From Melastoma dodecandrum (Eukaryota; Streptophyta; Magnoliopsida; Myrtales; Melastomataceae), in assembly GCA_029817715.1 (NCBI GenBank), contig JARUPY010000387.1, positions 682,001 to 746,000 on the forward strand: a DNA stretch of 64,000 nt. The letters are read 5' to 3'. The notes under the pieces were generated by a model. It saw only the letters and a list, made by a program, of their open reading frames with translations, did no database searches and was not told the origin of the DNA. Shown one piece after another: positions 33,641 through 47,009 of this stretch (the first letter of the stretch is position 1; each line of letters opens with the position of its first letter). The position numbers were made by a program, and so were the translations under genes.

Positions 33641-33837
33641 TATTACAAGAAGTGCCATTTCTGCAACATTACATATCCATCCATTCTTCAGTGAAGCTAT
33701 CCCAGTGTGTTAAGACATTGTTTCGATTTCGATATCCGATCACTCCTCTTTCATTTATGCCTTCTTTGGCAGTGTAATGAGAAAAAGGAACAATGTAGTT
33801 TCTGTAAAATTACATTTTATCCCATCTCTAAAAGCAG

Positions 33838-36800
33838 CTACGACTTGATTCCTTCCGCGTCTGCCCGGAGAACGATGGAATGCTTGAGATCGCCAATGTG
33901 AATCTCGTGTCGGCCCATTGGGATCCTCCGGGTACCGTTCTCATCCACCAGGCTCAGGTGCTTGCATGCGTGAATGCCAATCCTGATACGTTGTCGAGAA
34001 CCGGCCACAAGACTTACTTTCTTAAAGCCGATCAGTTGCCTGGCAAGCGACCACTTGCCCACTGGAGGCTTGGAGAATACAAGCAGTGTGTGCGTCCCGT
34101 CCATGGGACCTGTGTTTTGCACGTCAACGTGGATTTCCACTGCAGGAATGTCGCAATTCGCGTGCGAGAGTCGGACGCCATTGGTCGACACCGAAGAGTT
34201 CTCAAGCAGTTTGAAGCTAGCGAGGGATACAAAGATCTTGGTGGGGGCTTTGAGTAGCGATTCTGCAAAGCTAGAGTATGTGAGGCCGTACCCAAAGGGG
34301 AACACGACCGGGCCCTTGTAGAATCGGTAGGTTCTTCCTGGATAACTTCGAGCCGGGTCGGCCCTCATGTTCATGTCTGTCATTGGGATCTTAGCGACAT
34401 AGTCTTGAGGATACCAAGTCATCGGCAACTTCCCTCCTATGAAATGTCGAATGTTAGTTGACGAACTTTCGCTTGAAGTTTCTTAGATTAACTCGAGGGC
34501 TTACCGGGATTGACCACGCCAAACAAGACATTGGCGATCGCCATGCCACCTGCTTGACCAGGGTACCCTGCCCAGAGTATACCAGCAACTCTTGGATCAT
34601 TCTTGGCAAACGAGACATCGATTGGTCCGCCACTCATTAAAACCAGTACAACAGGACCTCTGGAAGCTGCAGCCACTCGCGAGACAAGCTCTTGCTGGTG
34701 ACCTGGGAGGAGCAGCCCTGGCCGGTCTCTGAATTCCGCTTCAATCGATTGGTCAAGTCCCATTATAAGGACGGTGGCATCAGCCTCTCGAGCAGCAGTC
34801 TCTGCCGCTTTAAATTGCTGGTTATTGCGGCACTCGACATCTGAGCATCCCTGCTGGTGAATGGTCCTCGCGTACCTTGCTATACCTTGCAAAGGAGACG
34901 TATAACTGCATGCCACACCTACAATTCCGAGATCCGAGTCATGAAACCCCAGCTTAATGTATATGCTTCTAGTTAACGTAGGGAATGCATACCTGCATAG
35001 TTTCCTATCATTGTCACTGTGGCATCAGAATTGGGACCTATGACAGCCACAGTGCGATGACGGCTAGTCGATAAGGGCAGTGCATTCTGTCGATTCTGGA
35101 GGAGGACTAAGCCTTGGTGTGCAGCCTCAAGGGCTAGCCGCTGGTGGGCAGGGGTGCAGACATCTCTTGGACCAAGGTTCCCATAAGGCTGAGACGACAG
35201 ATCACCGTCGAACATCCCTAGCCTCATCTGCACGGTTATTGTATTTGCCAAGGCCAAGTCCACATCACCCTCGCCTAGCTTCCCTCTTCTTATGGCTTCC
35301 TCCGTGTGAACCGCCAAGAACGGCCCGCAATCCAGATCCAATCCTGCACATAGACAGAGTCATCACTAGGTTGAGTTGAGCCGAGACGTCATCATTTTCC
35401 ACGCTCTGAATCGACAATCTCTTGACATCCTTTCTTGCCTGCTTTGATGGTGGATGCAGCCGCATCTTCTGGGGTGGCAGTGTAGTGCTGATTCTCGTAC
35501 AGGACTCCGACCGAGTCACAATCCGAGACAATATACCTAGTCAGACAAACCAACAGAGCAGATCGAGAACCATTAGCTCACAAGGACCAGGATTCGCTAC
35601 GAGGAAGAAAGGAACGAATCCCAGCTCGCTCACCCATTGAGGCGCCACTGGCCCCGGATGGTGTTCCTAAGCAGGTTCTGATCCGCACAAGTGGGAACCC
35701 CGTTAACCTGGTTATACGAGCACATAACGCTGGCAACCCTCCCCTCGACCACGCATGCCTTGAACGGCACGTCGTACGTGTCCTCCAGGTCCTGCTTGCT
35801 GACCTTAGCATTGAAGTGGTAACGATCGACACCGTTCCAGTTATCGAGGTCGTAAGCAGTGTAATGCTTACAGCAGGCTGCAACCTTAAGCCTATTCCCG
35901 ATCCCGCTCCCCTGAAGTCCCCTCACGTAGCGAGCAGCATACCTTCCGGCCAGAACAGGGTCCTCCCCGGGGGTCTCCTGTCCCCTTCCCCATCTCGGAT
36001 CGCGAAACACGTTCACATTCGGGCTCCAGTACGTCAAGCCCGCTGTCCCACCGTTATACATCGCTCTCGCCTCGTCCGACACTACCTGGACCAGCCGCGA
36101 ACATCGATGAGCTGCCGGACGGGAAACATTACACTTTATACGTAAACTAGTATTTCCGGAATTGGTCCAAGAAATAGGACCACTTATTTTAATACGAATT
36201 CAATAATAACTACACACATGACTTTGATCATTATTCTGATCAATCACTAATTTTCTTTTTCCTTTATTTAAAATAAGAATGGTTGGTGCGTGCAATCATA
36301 CTGCCAATCAAATATAACTATCCTTATGATTGGCAATCATCACTAAATGGTTCACAAATAAGTTTCTTCTAAGTGCATGAAACCTGGTTGTTGTGCCGAC
36401 ACTAAAATGTTATGATTATGTCAGTTCATAATGTTGAGTTAAAGGAAGATAATTAGAAGAAAAATGTGATGAATTCCTATCCATTTGTTGATTTTTATTA
36501 CATCTCGACATTATTGTCTTATCTCCCCTCTTTCGGGACCGTCCGTTCCGGGTAAAACAGAATGTGAAAAGAAAGGATCTCCTCACCCGTCCGATCTCTT
36601 CCCACAAGGAGTCGTTGAAGGAAGCCGCGGTGGTGATGACCTGGGGGAAGCTGGTCGCGGCCGGGAACGCCCCGCCGAACTTTGTCCCGGGACCCACGTT
36701 GGAAACCCCGTGGAGCGCCTCCGACCACCACTCGTAACCCCGGATCCCCAGCCTCGGGACCGGGGCGGCATTGTTCACGAGCAGCCTAATCTTCTCCTGC

Positions 36801-37006
36801 AACGTCAGCCGCCCAATCAGGTCCCTCACCCGGATGTGTATCGGGACCTTCGTCCGGCAGAACTTCAGTTTCCTCGTCTCGCCATCCCTCGGGTCACATG
36901 CGAATGGTGGCCTCGTTGCGGCCGAAACACGACCCCCTAAGCCCAAAAGCAGTAGCAGCAGCAGCAGTATAACCACCACTGGATTCACAAGCAAGGAACT
37001 CTTCAT
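33838..37006 (-). CDS. Beta-D-xylosidase, glycoside hydrolase family 3 (BXL-type)
   Basis: Six exons (36587-37006, 35634-36085, 35439-35536, 34993-35343, 34505-34918, 33838-34436) sum to 2334 nt, 777 residues, the normal BXL size. A signal peptide with a poly-Leu core opens the protein. Conserved blocks are [45 protein letters not shown], and the nucleophile Asp in YIVSDCDSV. The acid/base region is [32 protein letters not shown] and the C-terminal fibronectin III-like domain ([10 protein letters not shown] onward) complete it. The enzyme trims xylose/arabinose from xylan or arabinan in the apoplast. Intron 3 has a GC donor (AG|GCAAG), the other donors are GT. Which BXL paralogue it is was not determined. 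Confidence 0.93.
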
Positions 37007-38730
37007 TGTCTAGGACACTTAAAAAGTGTGGGTGGGTGAGAGTGAGTTAGCAAGCAGAACATATTTATATAAACTTCTTTAAGGTAGGGAGGTGAGATGG
37101 GTATTACACGTAGATTCGATTCGATAAGATACGAATGAAGTAAGAGGTTTCTCATAAGGTTGTCCGAAAAAATGGATGAAAAATTCAAGCTTAGCTGGAG
37201 ATAAACACATTCTGTTCTTGATAGGGTTTTGTCGACTGATATAATAATAATTTATATGCACGTACATGACAGTGACTAGTGGACGTGATACTGTGTAAAC
37301 ATATATCACCCACGACCTATCAAAGTGAAATAATACACAAAAATAATAAAATAGGGATCACGGAATGCACTTTAAATGAGCTGTGTTGAACACAAAAAGT
37401 TGTGTGGTCTGACACAAAATGTTATGGGGATTCGATCTGTCACGTTGGTCGCACTCCCAATTGGCCAAACGAGAATGTCATGTCCCCATTGTTTTCGTGT
37501 TTCCCTCTTGTTGGGGGGGGGGAGGGGGGGAGATGTCATCCTCCCTTGATGATTAACCTCATCGGACGGATTGTAGCGAGTGGAAGTAAGAACCACAGAA
37601 GTGGGTTTTGTTAGACTCGTGAGCAGGTCGTGTGTTTGTGTCCGAACGCGGGGAAAAAATTGACCGCACGGCCATACCCCTAAACAAAGATGTGGGGGAT
37701 CCAGGCGAACTAATTCCCGTGACACCCCCCCTCGGATTCTTTGTTTTCTTTTAACAGCTAAAGGAGACAGTGAGTGCTTGACAGAGAGTTACTGTTGATG
37801 GCTATATTACTGGGAGCTGAGGAATTTGGTGTATGGCATCATATTTAATGGAGTTGGAGATCGACGTGCTGCGATCTACTCGATAAAAAAAATCTTCTCC
37901 CCCCCCCCCCCATAACGCATCCATCCGGGGCTGTCACTGTTGATGTAAGAATATCATTCATCAATCCATAATAGCATTACTATATCTTTCCTACCCTACA
38001 TTTCTTTGGGTTGGCAAATTGCGTGTAGGTATGGGCAGCATGATATTACTTTCTTTGTTTGTGGTGGGGGTAAACGTTACGTGCGAGAAATGGGAAATCG
38101 TTTTCATTGCAGTATGGTATAGAAATTTGCATTTGGGCATGCATGTAATGGGATGATTAGTGACAGTGAGTACTAAGATTTGGCTTCCACATCTCGACTC
38201 GATTGTGGGACCTCATTATCTCTTTTCCCTCCCATATAATTCTCGTCCATGCTTATCCCCCACAGCTGCCGAAACGCAATGAAAGTCGAGATTGACATCG
38301 TGATGTCGCGGTCGGGGTTCGACTTGGATCGTAGTTGGAGATAAAGCTTGCCCATTTTTTGTGTTCTGTAGCTCTTCCTCATCCCCTTCTTATCCTCTCC
38401 TCTTCTTCGTTCTCTTTTAAGCCCCACCTCCAGACAGGCTGAAATGGAGTTCTTTCCGTGTCTGAATTGCCTGCCCATTGCGTGTCGGAACACTGATTTA
38501 AAATCTCGATGCCCGGGATGTGACAGGAGGCTTTTTTCAGTCTTGGGCTTATATTGGGCCGATGAGTGGGCCCATCAACCATTGTTGGCCCAAATATTGT
38601 AAGCCCATTATGGGCCTGACAAAAGTAATGTTCAAGATCTAAACATCATGATGATTTCTTTTTCGTCTTATGCAACACACGTTTTCTGTCTTGAAGTTCC
38701 GAAAATTCCAGTTCCGCCATCCCGAACGTC
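37007..38730. other. Intergenic, BXL promoter and unassigned DNA
   Basis: No gene is supported. Notable are a G-rich run at 37515-37531, a C run at about 37898-37910, GGGCC-type motifs at 38540-38615, and the SINE-like stretch listed separately. A frame at 38173-38493 has no recognisable family. Confidence 0.45.
37540..37735 (+). mobile_element. Possible tRNA-derived SINE remnant
   Basis: The phrase gtgagcaggtcgtgtgtttgtgtccgaacg resembles the pol III B box region (GGTTCGANTCC) of plant SINEs. The following gggggatccaggcgaactaattcccgtgac is of the kind seen in tRNA-derived plant elements. No A-box, poly(A)/(T) tail or target duplication was confirmed. Confidence 0.25.
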
Positions 38731-39754
38731 TCAGGACGAGGAGGAGGTAGGCTTGAACGCCTCCTGCTCGGCGCAGGACAGCACCTCGTGAGGCCCAGCT
38801 TCCTCCCTCCCGACACCCATCAGGTCGAGGTAATACAGGTAATGCGACACCATGTTGTTCATGTGCTCGTCCTCCCCCTTCCCGCACATGTCGTCCCCAT
38901 ACAGGACGTTCATCGTGGTGCCGAACCCCGGCACCCTCTTTGCCAATGTGTCGTTGGCCTTGGGCTTCCATGTCCCGACAAAGACATCGTGAGCTGATGG
39001 CTGGTGCTTATTGGCCGGGGTCATCCACTTCCATATCGCTGCTTGGAATGCCAAGGTAGAGTTCTGTTCAATGTATTCCGGGTGATCCAGAAGGTTCACC
39101 TTCAGGGCTTCGCCGGTCTTCCCGTAGTTGTAGTTCCTGAAAGCAAGCATAAATTCTTCGATCATGACCGACACTCGTGCATTAATGTGCATGTCCACAA
39201 AAGGACACGTACCAGTATATCGGGATGGCGCCGCGACCAAAGTAGGAGACACCAGGGGTGCAGGGGTACGTGTACTTGAAGTATTCGTCACAGTAGTCAC
39301 TGCTCGGGCTTATCTCCTTGTTATAGCACAGCCCCCACGCGAGCGGCCCGCCGGTAGCCACCCCGTACCCGCAGGAGGTCTTGCTCCCTACATGCCCCAA
39401 GAAAGCGGCGACCTCCTTCATCCCAGTGAGCTTCCCACCAGTCGTCCCGAAGCCCTTGGGCTGGTACTCTGCGGCCGCGGTGATGAACGAGTGGTAGTCC
39501 CAGAACCCAGTCGCATGTGCCACCGGGGAGTTCCTCTTGGAGAAGAGATTCTCAAACTGGTAAGTCTGAAAGTAGTCTGAGATAGTTTGGTTGCAGCAGA
39601 ACTCGGACGGCCCCTTGCACTCCCAACCCTTGTCGCAGAGCTTCTTCCCCTTAACAACCTTCACCACGGTCGACTTCACTGAAGCATCGTCCGCATCCCC
39701 TGCAAGCGCAAGCGCCAGGAACAACACCCCTAGGAGCACCCATCTGGCATCCAT
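38731..39754 (-). CDS. Chitinase-like protein CTL1/CTL2 (GH19, catalytically altered)
   Basis: Exons 39213-39754 and 38731-39136, joined at PIYW|NYNY, give 315 residues. A signal peptide (MDARWVLLGVLFLALALAG) and KGWECKGPSEFCCN lead into a GH19 fold: FWDYHSFITAAAEYQPKGFG, FLGHVGSKTSCGYGVATGGP, GRGAIPIYWNYNYG, AIWKWMTPANKHQPSAHDVF, LMGVGREEAGPHE. Where active class I/II chitinases have the catalytic HETTG motif, this protein reads GHVGSK, so the acid Glu is missing, as in Arabidopsis CTL1/POM1 and CTL2. Those proteins act in the apoplast, bind glucan polymers and are needed for cellulose assembly. CTL1 versus CTL2 was not resolved. Confidence 0.93.
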
Positions 39755-40659
39755 TTCTCAGTGCTATATGGTAGGGAAACGTGAGAGCTGAACAAACCCA
39801 GGTTATGCAGGTTATATGGGAGGACTCTAGATCAAGACAACGAGGTGGTAACCGACGAACGAGATGGGATGTCGTGGGGTGAGTAGGTCTTGTTTCTTTC
39901 TCTGCTACTGCTTGGATTGCAAGCAAAGAACTGAAGGGATCATCAAAAAGCTTGGAATGGTAATGGAAGGAGGAGGTGGGTTGTGTTGAAGGGCCCAATT
40001 CAATATCCAAACTCTTGCAGAGACCCACTTCGGTCTGAAAATCAGTTCTGGGGCCTATCCCGGTTATTGTCGGGGGGGCTCCACTCCATCATCTTCATCG
40101 TACCTCCCCCGACAAGCATCCCGTCTCAGTCGGAGACTTATTGTTGTCCAAAAACCACAAATCATCTTCTGTTTATTTTCAGATGCAGAGTTCTGGAGAC
40201 GCAGAAGGAAGAAGACGACACTTTAATTTGACCGACTTCCACAACAAACAGTTTGGATAATGTGTAACGCCCCTGATTCAACTAATTTCTTACATTCATT
40301 GCTCAAACACATTAATATTAAAATAAAGTAAACAAAAAATGGGGGGTCCTTTTTTTTTTCCTTTCTCTTAGCTTTTCCCTGATTCATCGTCCTCTCAAGC
40401 TCGAACAGTTCCCCAAACTTTTTGTGTCCGCGAATCGAAGTAACACCTGTCATCCCGTCGTCGTCGTCTCTAACCTGAACTTCGCCCTCCATCCCAACCC
40501 CCAAGGGATTACTCTAATCTGATCAAGTTTTAATCTTGAGTCAATATCTTTGACCTTCCCATGTCCAAGAATCCCCTCTTCTTCCAGCCTTCTTCTTCGA
40601 AGTTGTCGGTGGGTTTCTGCTTCCTTTGGGGCTTGTGATTCTGTTGTTCTGAGAGAGGT
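39755..40659. other. Divergent promoter region between CTL and CAMTA5-like genes
   Basis: No gene is seen. From about 40360 onward the sequence is probably the 5' leader of the CAMTA transcript, being pyrimidine-rich. Confidence 0.45.
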
Positions 40660-43600
40660 ATGCAGCAGAATCATCTTCTGCTTCGTCAGAAGCAGCAGCA
40701 GCCCATTCAGGGGATGCTCGTGGGCTCCGAAATCCATGGGTTCCACACCCTTGAAGGTATCTCCTCCTCCTCCTCCTCCTCCTCCTCCTCCTCCTCGTCC
40801 TTTAGTTGTGTTGTTCCCGGTCATCCGCCATTTCTAGTTTTCGGGTAAAGTTCTGATCTTTAGGGAAGCTGCTTTTGGGTTGTGTAGCTGGGATTGACCG
40901 GATGCTTTATTCCTCTGCTCTGCCCTGATTGGTTTTTGTACGGCAGTTTCTTGATTATTTTGATAGATTGGAGGAATGAATTCCTGATTCTTTGCTCGTT
41001 TTTGCTACTAGATTTGGATGTTGGCACCATCCTGGAAGAGGCCAGGACGAGATGGTTACGGCCCAACGAAATCCATGCTATGCTCTGTAATCACAAGTAC
41101 TTCAACATAAGTGTGAAGCCTGTGAACTTGCCTCTCAGTAATTTTCATGTCCCTTGTTACGACTCAGCTGCTACTGAATTCGACAGCACAGATTGCTTCA
41201 TATTTAACGCACTGTATCTTATCATGCCAAAAGAAAGCAAAACTGATGTGTTACAGACTGGTTTTCGTCCGCCAAAGGAGTAGAAATTCAATCAAGATGA
41301 ATCTTTTTTAAAGAAATAAATTTTCCCCTTTGAATTATGACCATTTTAAGAGCCTCAAAGTTTGTTACTCTTGTGCTTTGACAGGCGGAATGATTGTATT
41401 GTTTGATCGGAAAATGCTTAGGAATTTCAGAAAAGATGGACACAACTGGAAGAAGAAAAAAGATGGAAAGACTGTCAAAGAGGCTCACGAACATCTAAAA
41501 GTGTGACTATTGAATTCCCTTTGCTGATACTTGCTCGGTTCGGGCTAGACTTAACTAAAATGAAAAAAGATGGAGAGGTCTAGAGGGTTTTAAAGCCATA
41601 TCATACTGTAAAATGGTTTATGCTATCTTCTTCTTCTTATGATCTCACTATCCATCTGGCTGAAAAAATGCGTGAAAAATAACCTCGTCACGATACAATT
41701 TCAGCCAAATAATGGGTCTGAGTAGCTTGTTGTCCTTGCTTGATACTAGACTTTGGATTAGTTGACAAAGGCTCATCCAGCATCTGAGTGGTTTTCTATA
41801 TTTTTCTGCTTTTATTTTATTTTTTTGGGTATTTGACAAATTCACCTAGTAAAGTAAGCCTATAGTGAGTGTTAAATTCCATTAAACCCTAGCAACGATT
41901 TGACCACTAATATCGAGGCTGACAAAGCTCTTTCCTGGTTGTGATTCATGAATCTTGTCTGATTCAGATATAATCTTTCTCTACTCTTCCTTTGAATTCA
42001 ACTTATATCGTAAATTCCAGGAATGTTTTTTATTTGTGTGTGTGAAAAGGGTTCTGCATCATATCCACAGGTAGGGAATGAAGAAAGAATCCATGTGTAT
42101 TACGCACATGGTCAAGATAATCCCACATTTGTGCGAAGATGCTACTGGCTGCTTGATAAGTAAGTTCTTATGTCAGCTTATTTTGCAGTGTTCTGCACAG
42201 TAACTGCTCGGTCATGTCGATTCGGACTGATTTCCCTTTTCTTTTCTAAATTTCCCCAGATCATCGGAACACATTGTCCTCGTTCATTACCGTGAAACTT
42301 ACGAGGTTAGATTAGTCTAGTTCTTCGTGTTGTATAGTATGTCTTTTATATATAGCATTTCATAGGTGCCCTCAGGACATGTTTTTACCAAATGAAGTCA
42401 ATGATCTCGCTTTGATGATTATGGGCATCAATAAGGCATACCTTGTCTACTTATAAAAGAAAGGCATACCTTGTCTGAAACACCTTTTGTAATTCCACTG
42501 GTACATTATATGATTATTTTGTTAATCAGATGCAAGGCTCTCCAGCTACACCCGTAAATTCAAATTCCAGCTCCATATCTGACCCAACTGCTCAGTGGGT
42601 AATCCCCGAAGAATCGGACTCGGGGGCCTATCAAGCATATTACTCTGGACAAAAGGAAGCAACAGGTGACCATTTTTCAACTGTATTCCTTTGCCTTTTG
42701 TGAACATTCAGCCATGGCTTTTTAGCCAGAGATCCGAGAGTTGCATGTTGAGGAAACTAACATTGCAAGTAGTCGATTCATGATTGTTGGAGATTTGCAT
42801 GTTGAGGATACTAATGTTGCAAGTAGCCAATTCATGATTGTTGGATGTCATTTTATTATTTAGTGGTCATCGTTGTGCCCCGTTCATCCTTTTTTTCGCT
42901 GCAATGTCAAATAAAACTTCTCCGTCATATAATGTTACAGTTCTTGTTAATTCAGCAGACCCTGATGATAGTTTGACCGTTCAAAATCATGAAATGAGAT
43001 TGCATGAGATAAACACGTTGGAATGGGATGATCTAGTGGCAGATGCATCTAATAACTTTAATGAAACCAAAGGAGGTATATATTTCTTCATTTTGGTTTC
43101 ATCTTAGGATAATCTGTTTAGAGAATGCGGAGGCTGACAGATGCTGTTTCTGTGGTAGAATCACAAAGAGTTCCTAGCTTCGAGTCTCAAGCTGTCAGAA
43201 ATATGGGTGCAGCTTCTGGTGATGTAAGTAATCTGTCAGCTTGATTTGAAAAGGGCATAAGGAAATGAAAATTATAACCGCAGTCGCTTAACAAACCATT
43301 GTCTTTCCCTGGTGAAATTATATGTATGGGAAGTTACTGAGGAAGAGTTCGCCTGTAAAGTTTTATTGAATTCTGTGGATCATCTGCACCTTAAAAGTTT
43401 AATTACGGCTGAATATTTCTTTCAATTATCTGTCACGTTGGACCTGGGAACTCAGGTTGGGGGAGTAGGAAGTTGTGAGTTTTTGTCTTTGCGGTTGAGG
43501 CGGATGCAAGTTTCTCAGGCATAGGTAATTCTTATTTTCAGGGCATTTCCCCATCAGAAGCTTATCTGTTTGGCGAGTCAACTGGAGCCTCTGCTGCCAT

Positions 43601-46424
43601 GAAAATCCTGGGAATTTCAGAGGCTTTAGGAAGGAATTATCTGTCCAAAGATGCTAACGTTATTGTTTCCACAGATTTCTTGATTAACGATGGTTTGCAG
43701 AGTCAAGATAGTTTCGGACGATGGATGAACTACATAATGACTGACTCCTCTAACACCGCAGAAGATGCAGCTTTTGATCCTTCCATTCCTTCTGGATATC
43801 CATCTTCTGTTGCAATAGGAGATCAAATGCAAAAGTCAACAGCCCAAGATATGATATTTACAATAACAGAAATGGGACCAACCTGGGGGATTTCAACTGA
43901 AAAAGCTAAGGTATCTCTCCTTCCTTTCTGTTTTCCTCAGCCGCTCCAGATAACAAATCGGTGGCATTTTGTCATTTCATTACACTTTTCTGTATTGCAC
44001 CATCCCGAGATGTGGCAAGAGCCTGTGACAAAAAAATTTCGATTTACTGTATAAATGGGAAGAAGTGTCCCCATCCTCTGAAAGTATTAAAAGTTTGTGC
44101 TCAGAATCAGCCAACTCATTCGGATTAACATGCTGCTGTGCTTGTTAGATGAGTTTTCCGAGTTTATATTTATTTGGTGACGGGATTTTCTTCTAGTTTT
44201 GGTCAAACTAGCAGTGTTTTTGGGTTTCGGTCCCTTCCTAATGGTTCAATGTTTAATGCTTGAGCTAACAGGTTCTGATTACCGGATTCTTCAACGAGTC
44301 ATATTCTCAATATGCGAAGTCCAATCTGTTTTGCATATGTGGTGATGTCTCCATTCCCGCTCAAGTTGTCCAAGTTGGAGTTTATCGTTGTTTGCTACCT
44401 CGTCATTCCCCTGGACTGTTAAGTCTGTGTATGAGCCTTGATGGTCATACGCCTATTAGTCAAACAGTTCAATTTGAGTATCGGCTTCCTCCATCGCAAG
44501 AATCCTTGCCTTCTGTGGAAGACAAGCCAAAGACGGAGGAGCTTCAACTTCAGACAAGACTTGCATTCCTGATTTTCTCCACATCCAAGTGTCTTGATAT
44601 TGCGTCTTCTAAAGTCTCACCCAGTTGGCAGAAGGATGGAAAGAAGTTTTTACATAAGTCATCAAATTATGTCAAGGATTGGGCATACTTGCTAAGTTCT
44701 GTTGAAGAGGATAAAATGCCAACATCACAAGCTAAATGCAGTTTGTTTGAGCTGGTGATGAAGAATAGATTAAAGGACTGGATTTTGGAAAGAGTGATTA
44801 CTGGCGGTAGGATGTCCGAGTATGATATACATGGGCTAGGCGTCATACATTTGTGTGCTATTTTGGGATATGTCTGGGCTATTGATATGTTCGTGTTGTC
44901 TGGTTTGTCCTTGGACTTCAGAGATAAGCATGGTTGGACAGCTCTTCATTGGGCAGCATATCATGGGAGGTATGTCATAAATAGATCCTAATATCAGTGC
45001 ATTTCCTCCTGCAATTACTTCATCTGAGCCAATTTGTTTGGACAGTCACTGTGAAATTTAACTAAAGCTCTTTCTTTTTCTGCCCCAGAAAATTTGCCGC
45101 CTTCAAATTCTTTGTTTTTTTTGCTTGTCATTTTCTTTTACTAGTGAGAAGATTGTGGCAAAGTTATTGTCAGCTGGGGCAAAGGCGAATTTAGTCACTG
45201 ACCCTACTTCAGAGGATCCCACTGGATGCTTTCCTGCCGACCTTGCGTCAAGGAATGGTTATGAGGGCCTGGCCGGATATCTTGCCGAGAAGTCTCTGGT
45301 GCAGCACTTCAAGGACATGAGTTTGGCTGGAAACATCACCGGAACTCTTCAAATGGCTACAAATGAAACTGTCCCTGCTGAGAACCTTTCTGAAGAGGAG
45401 CTTTACCTTAAGGATACCCTTGCTGCTTATCGAACCGCTGCAGATGCAGCGGCACGCATACAGTCTGCATTCCGTGATCGTTCATTTAAGATCAGGGCGA
45501 AGCAGGTTGAGTCTTCCATACCGGAAAATGAGGCTCGGGACATTATTGCAGCGATGCAAATCCAGCATGCTTACCGCAAGTTCGAGTCTCGGAAAAAAAT
45601 GGCAGCTGTTGTTCGGATTCAGTACCGGTTCCGTACTTGGAAAATGCGCAGAGACTTTCTTAATACGCGTAGTCAGGCAATCAGAATTCAGGTATACAAG
45701 TTGTGATCTTTCTTTCTTCAAATTGGTTGTTGGTATAAGATGGCGAATCTTCTAGCGTGTACAACAATGAAGAAGGCTGCTTGAGCATAGTATGGTCTTC
45801 CGTTGCTTCCATCTTGTGCCCATGCAATTAATAATTGAAGCCTTGAGACGATTGCAATTATTGAGGATATAATCCACTGTTTGAATGCAATCCCTCATCC
45901 TTTGAGAACAAATCTTCTCCTATATTTTTAGATATTGACCGGTCTAATTTTTGTTACACATGGCTAATTTCAGGCTGCTTTCCGAGGCTTCCAAGTGAGA
46001 CGGCAGTACAGAAAGATTCTTTGGTCTGTCGGAATACTGGAGAAAGCCGTTTTGCGGTGGCGATTGAAGAGGAAGGGCTTCCGAGGACTTCATGTTGAGG
46101 CACCTAATTTAGCTGCCGACGTGAAGCAAGAGAGCGATACCGAGGAGGACTTCTTCCGGACGAGCCGCAGACAGGCTGAAGAGCGTTTGGAGCGATCGGT
46201 TGTGAGGGTCCAAGCAATGTTCCGCTCGAAGAAAGCACAGGAGGAGTATCGCAGGATGAAGATAGCTTGTGGTGAAGCGGAGGTATATGAACAGTACAGT
46301 TCATAATGGGTAATCTATCCCTCTACTTTAAGTCTAGTCAAACAGCCAGCTAACGACCGATTCTCCGATCATGCAGTTGGAATATGAAGAGATGATCGAC
46401 CATGGTGAAGACATGGGCAGGTGA
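40660..46424 (+). CDS. CAMTA5: Calmodulin-binding transcription activator, CAMTA5-like
   Basis: Thirteen exons were traced: 40660-40756, 41012-41137, 41385-41500, 42071-42159, 42260-42305, 42530-42665, about 42931-43075, 43159-43223, 43542-43910, 44272-44969, 45145-45691, 45974-46282, 46377-46424; about 925 residues. The CG-1 DNA-binding domain spans GSEIHGFHTLE, ARTRWLRPNEIHAMLCNHKY, VLFDRKMLRNFRKDGHNWKK, ERIHVYYAHGQDNPTFVRRC and VLVHYRETYE. A TIG/IPT domain follows (VLITGFFNESYSQYA), then ankyrin repeats (HGLGVIHLCAILGY, KHGWTALHWAAYHG), IQ motifs (AARIQSAFRDR, AMQIQHAYRKFES, VVRIQYRFRTWKM, IRIQAAFRGFQVRRQYRK) and the CaM-binding segment ILEKAVLRWRLKRKGFRG. It is a nuclear factor that binds CGCG/CGTG boxes and responds to Ca2+/calmodulin. 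The CAMTA5 assignment rests on recalled similarity of the CG-1 region and on size. Intron 1 carries a (TCC)n run. Confidence 0.93.
40758..40798 (+). repeat. (CTC/TCC)n microsatellite in CAMTA intron 1
   Basis: About 11 uninterrupted TCC units lie directly after the first splice donor of the CAMTA gene. Confidence 0.9.
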
Positions 46425-46896
46425 AAATAAACCCAGAATGTGCCTGTAAAACCCAGGATGCGCGTCTTAGGGGTGGTCAAAGGGTTAGCTGAAGTGTTGG
46501 CTTGGTTGTAAATGTTTAGGATGACGGGTTGTGTGTACACACACTCGGACCCTCGGCAGGACATTTTGAAAGTCGAAGGGTCTTCGTGGTTCGTTAGGAG
46601 CATGTCTAACCCATGTGCTTGATCTAGACGTCAATGGCAGTTGTATCGGAGTGGTGCTTAAGCCTGTTAAGACGCGTTATGCCGGTGTTGTAGTATTGTC
46701 CTGATGGGTGGTTCATATAGAAGCAGCCAGACATTATGGTTAGAACATATTTGGCCTGATGTAAAAACATGTTAGCATTTTATCATGTGATTTTCACTTA
46801 GCAGTGCACATGATTCGTAGCTCTGGTTCTCTCAAACAGGAAGGTGTTCAAATCGGGCCTTCAGTTTGGGCCACAATGGACAGAGGAAGGAACAAA

Positions 46897-47009
46897 CAGG
46901 CCCAAGCCCACCAAATTGAAGGGCACATCCGTCATTTCACGCTTGACCATGACTAGGGCTTCCTTCTCATATAAACGAGAGGTGTCGCCCATGCCCGCCC
47001 AAACCCTAG
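46897..47009 (+). promoter_or_regulatory. Site II (GGCCCA) elements and telo-box of the RPL29 promoter
   Basis: GGCCCAAGCCCA at about 46899-46910 and AAACCCTAG at 47001-47009 form the site II plus telo-box pair typical of plant ribosomal-protein and other growth-related promoters. They lie 155-265 bp before the RPL29 start codon, which leaves room for a leader with a short 5' UTR intron. Confidence 0.7.

Noticed and set aside
38173..38493. 106-residue basic minus-strand frame
   Set aside because: No homologue known to me, no splice or promoter support, and unusual composition for a coding gene.
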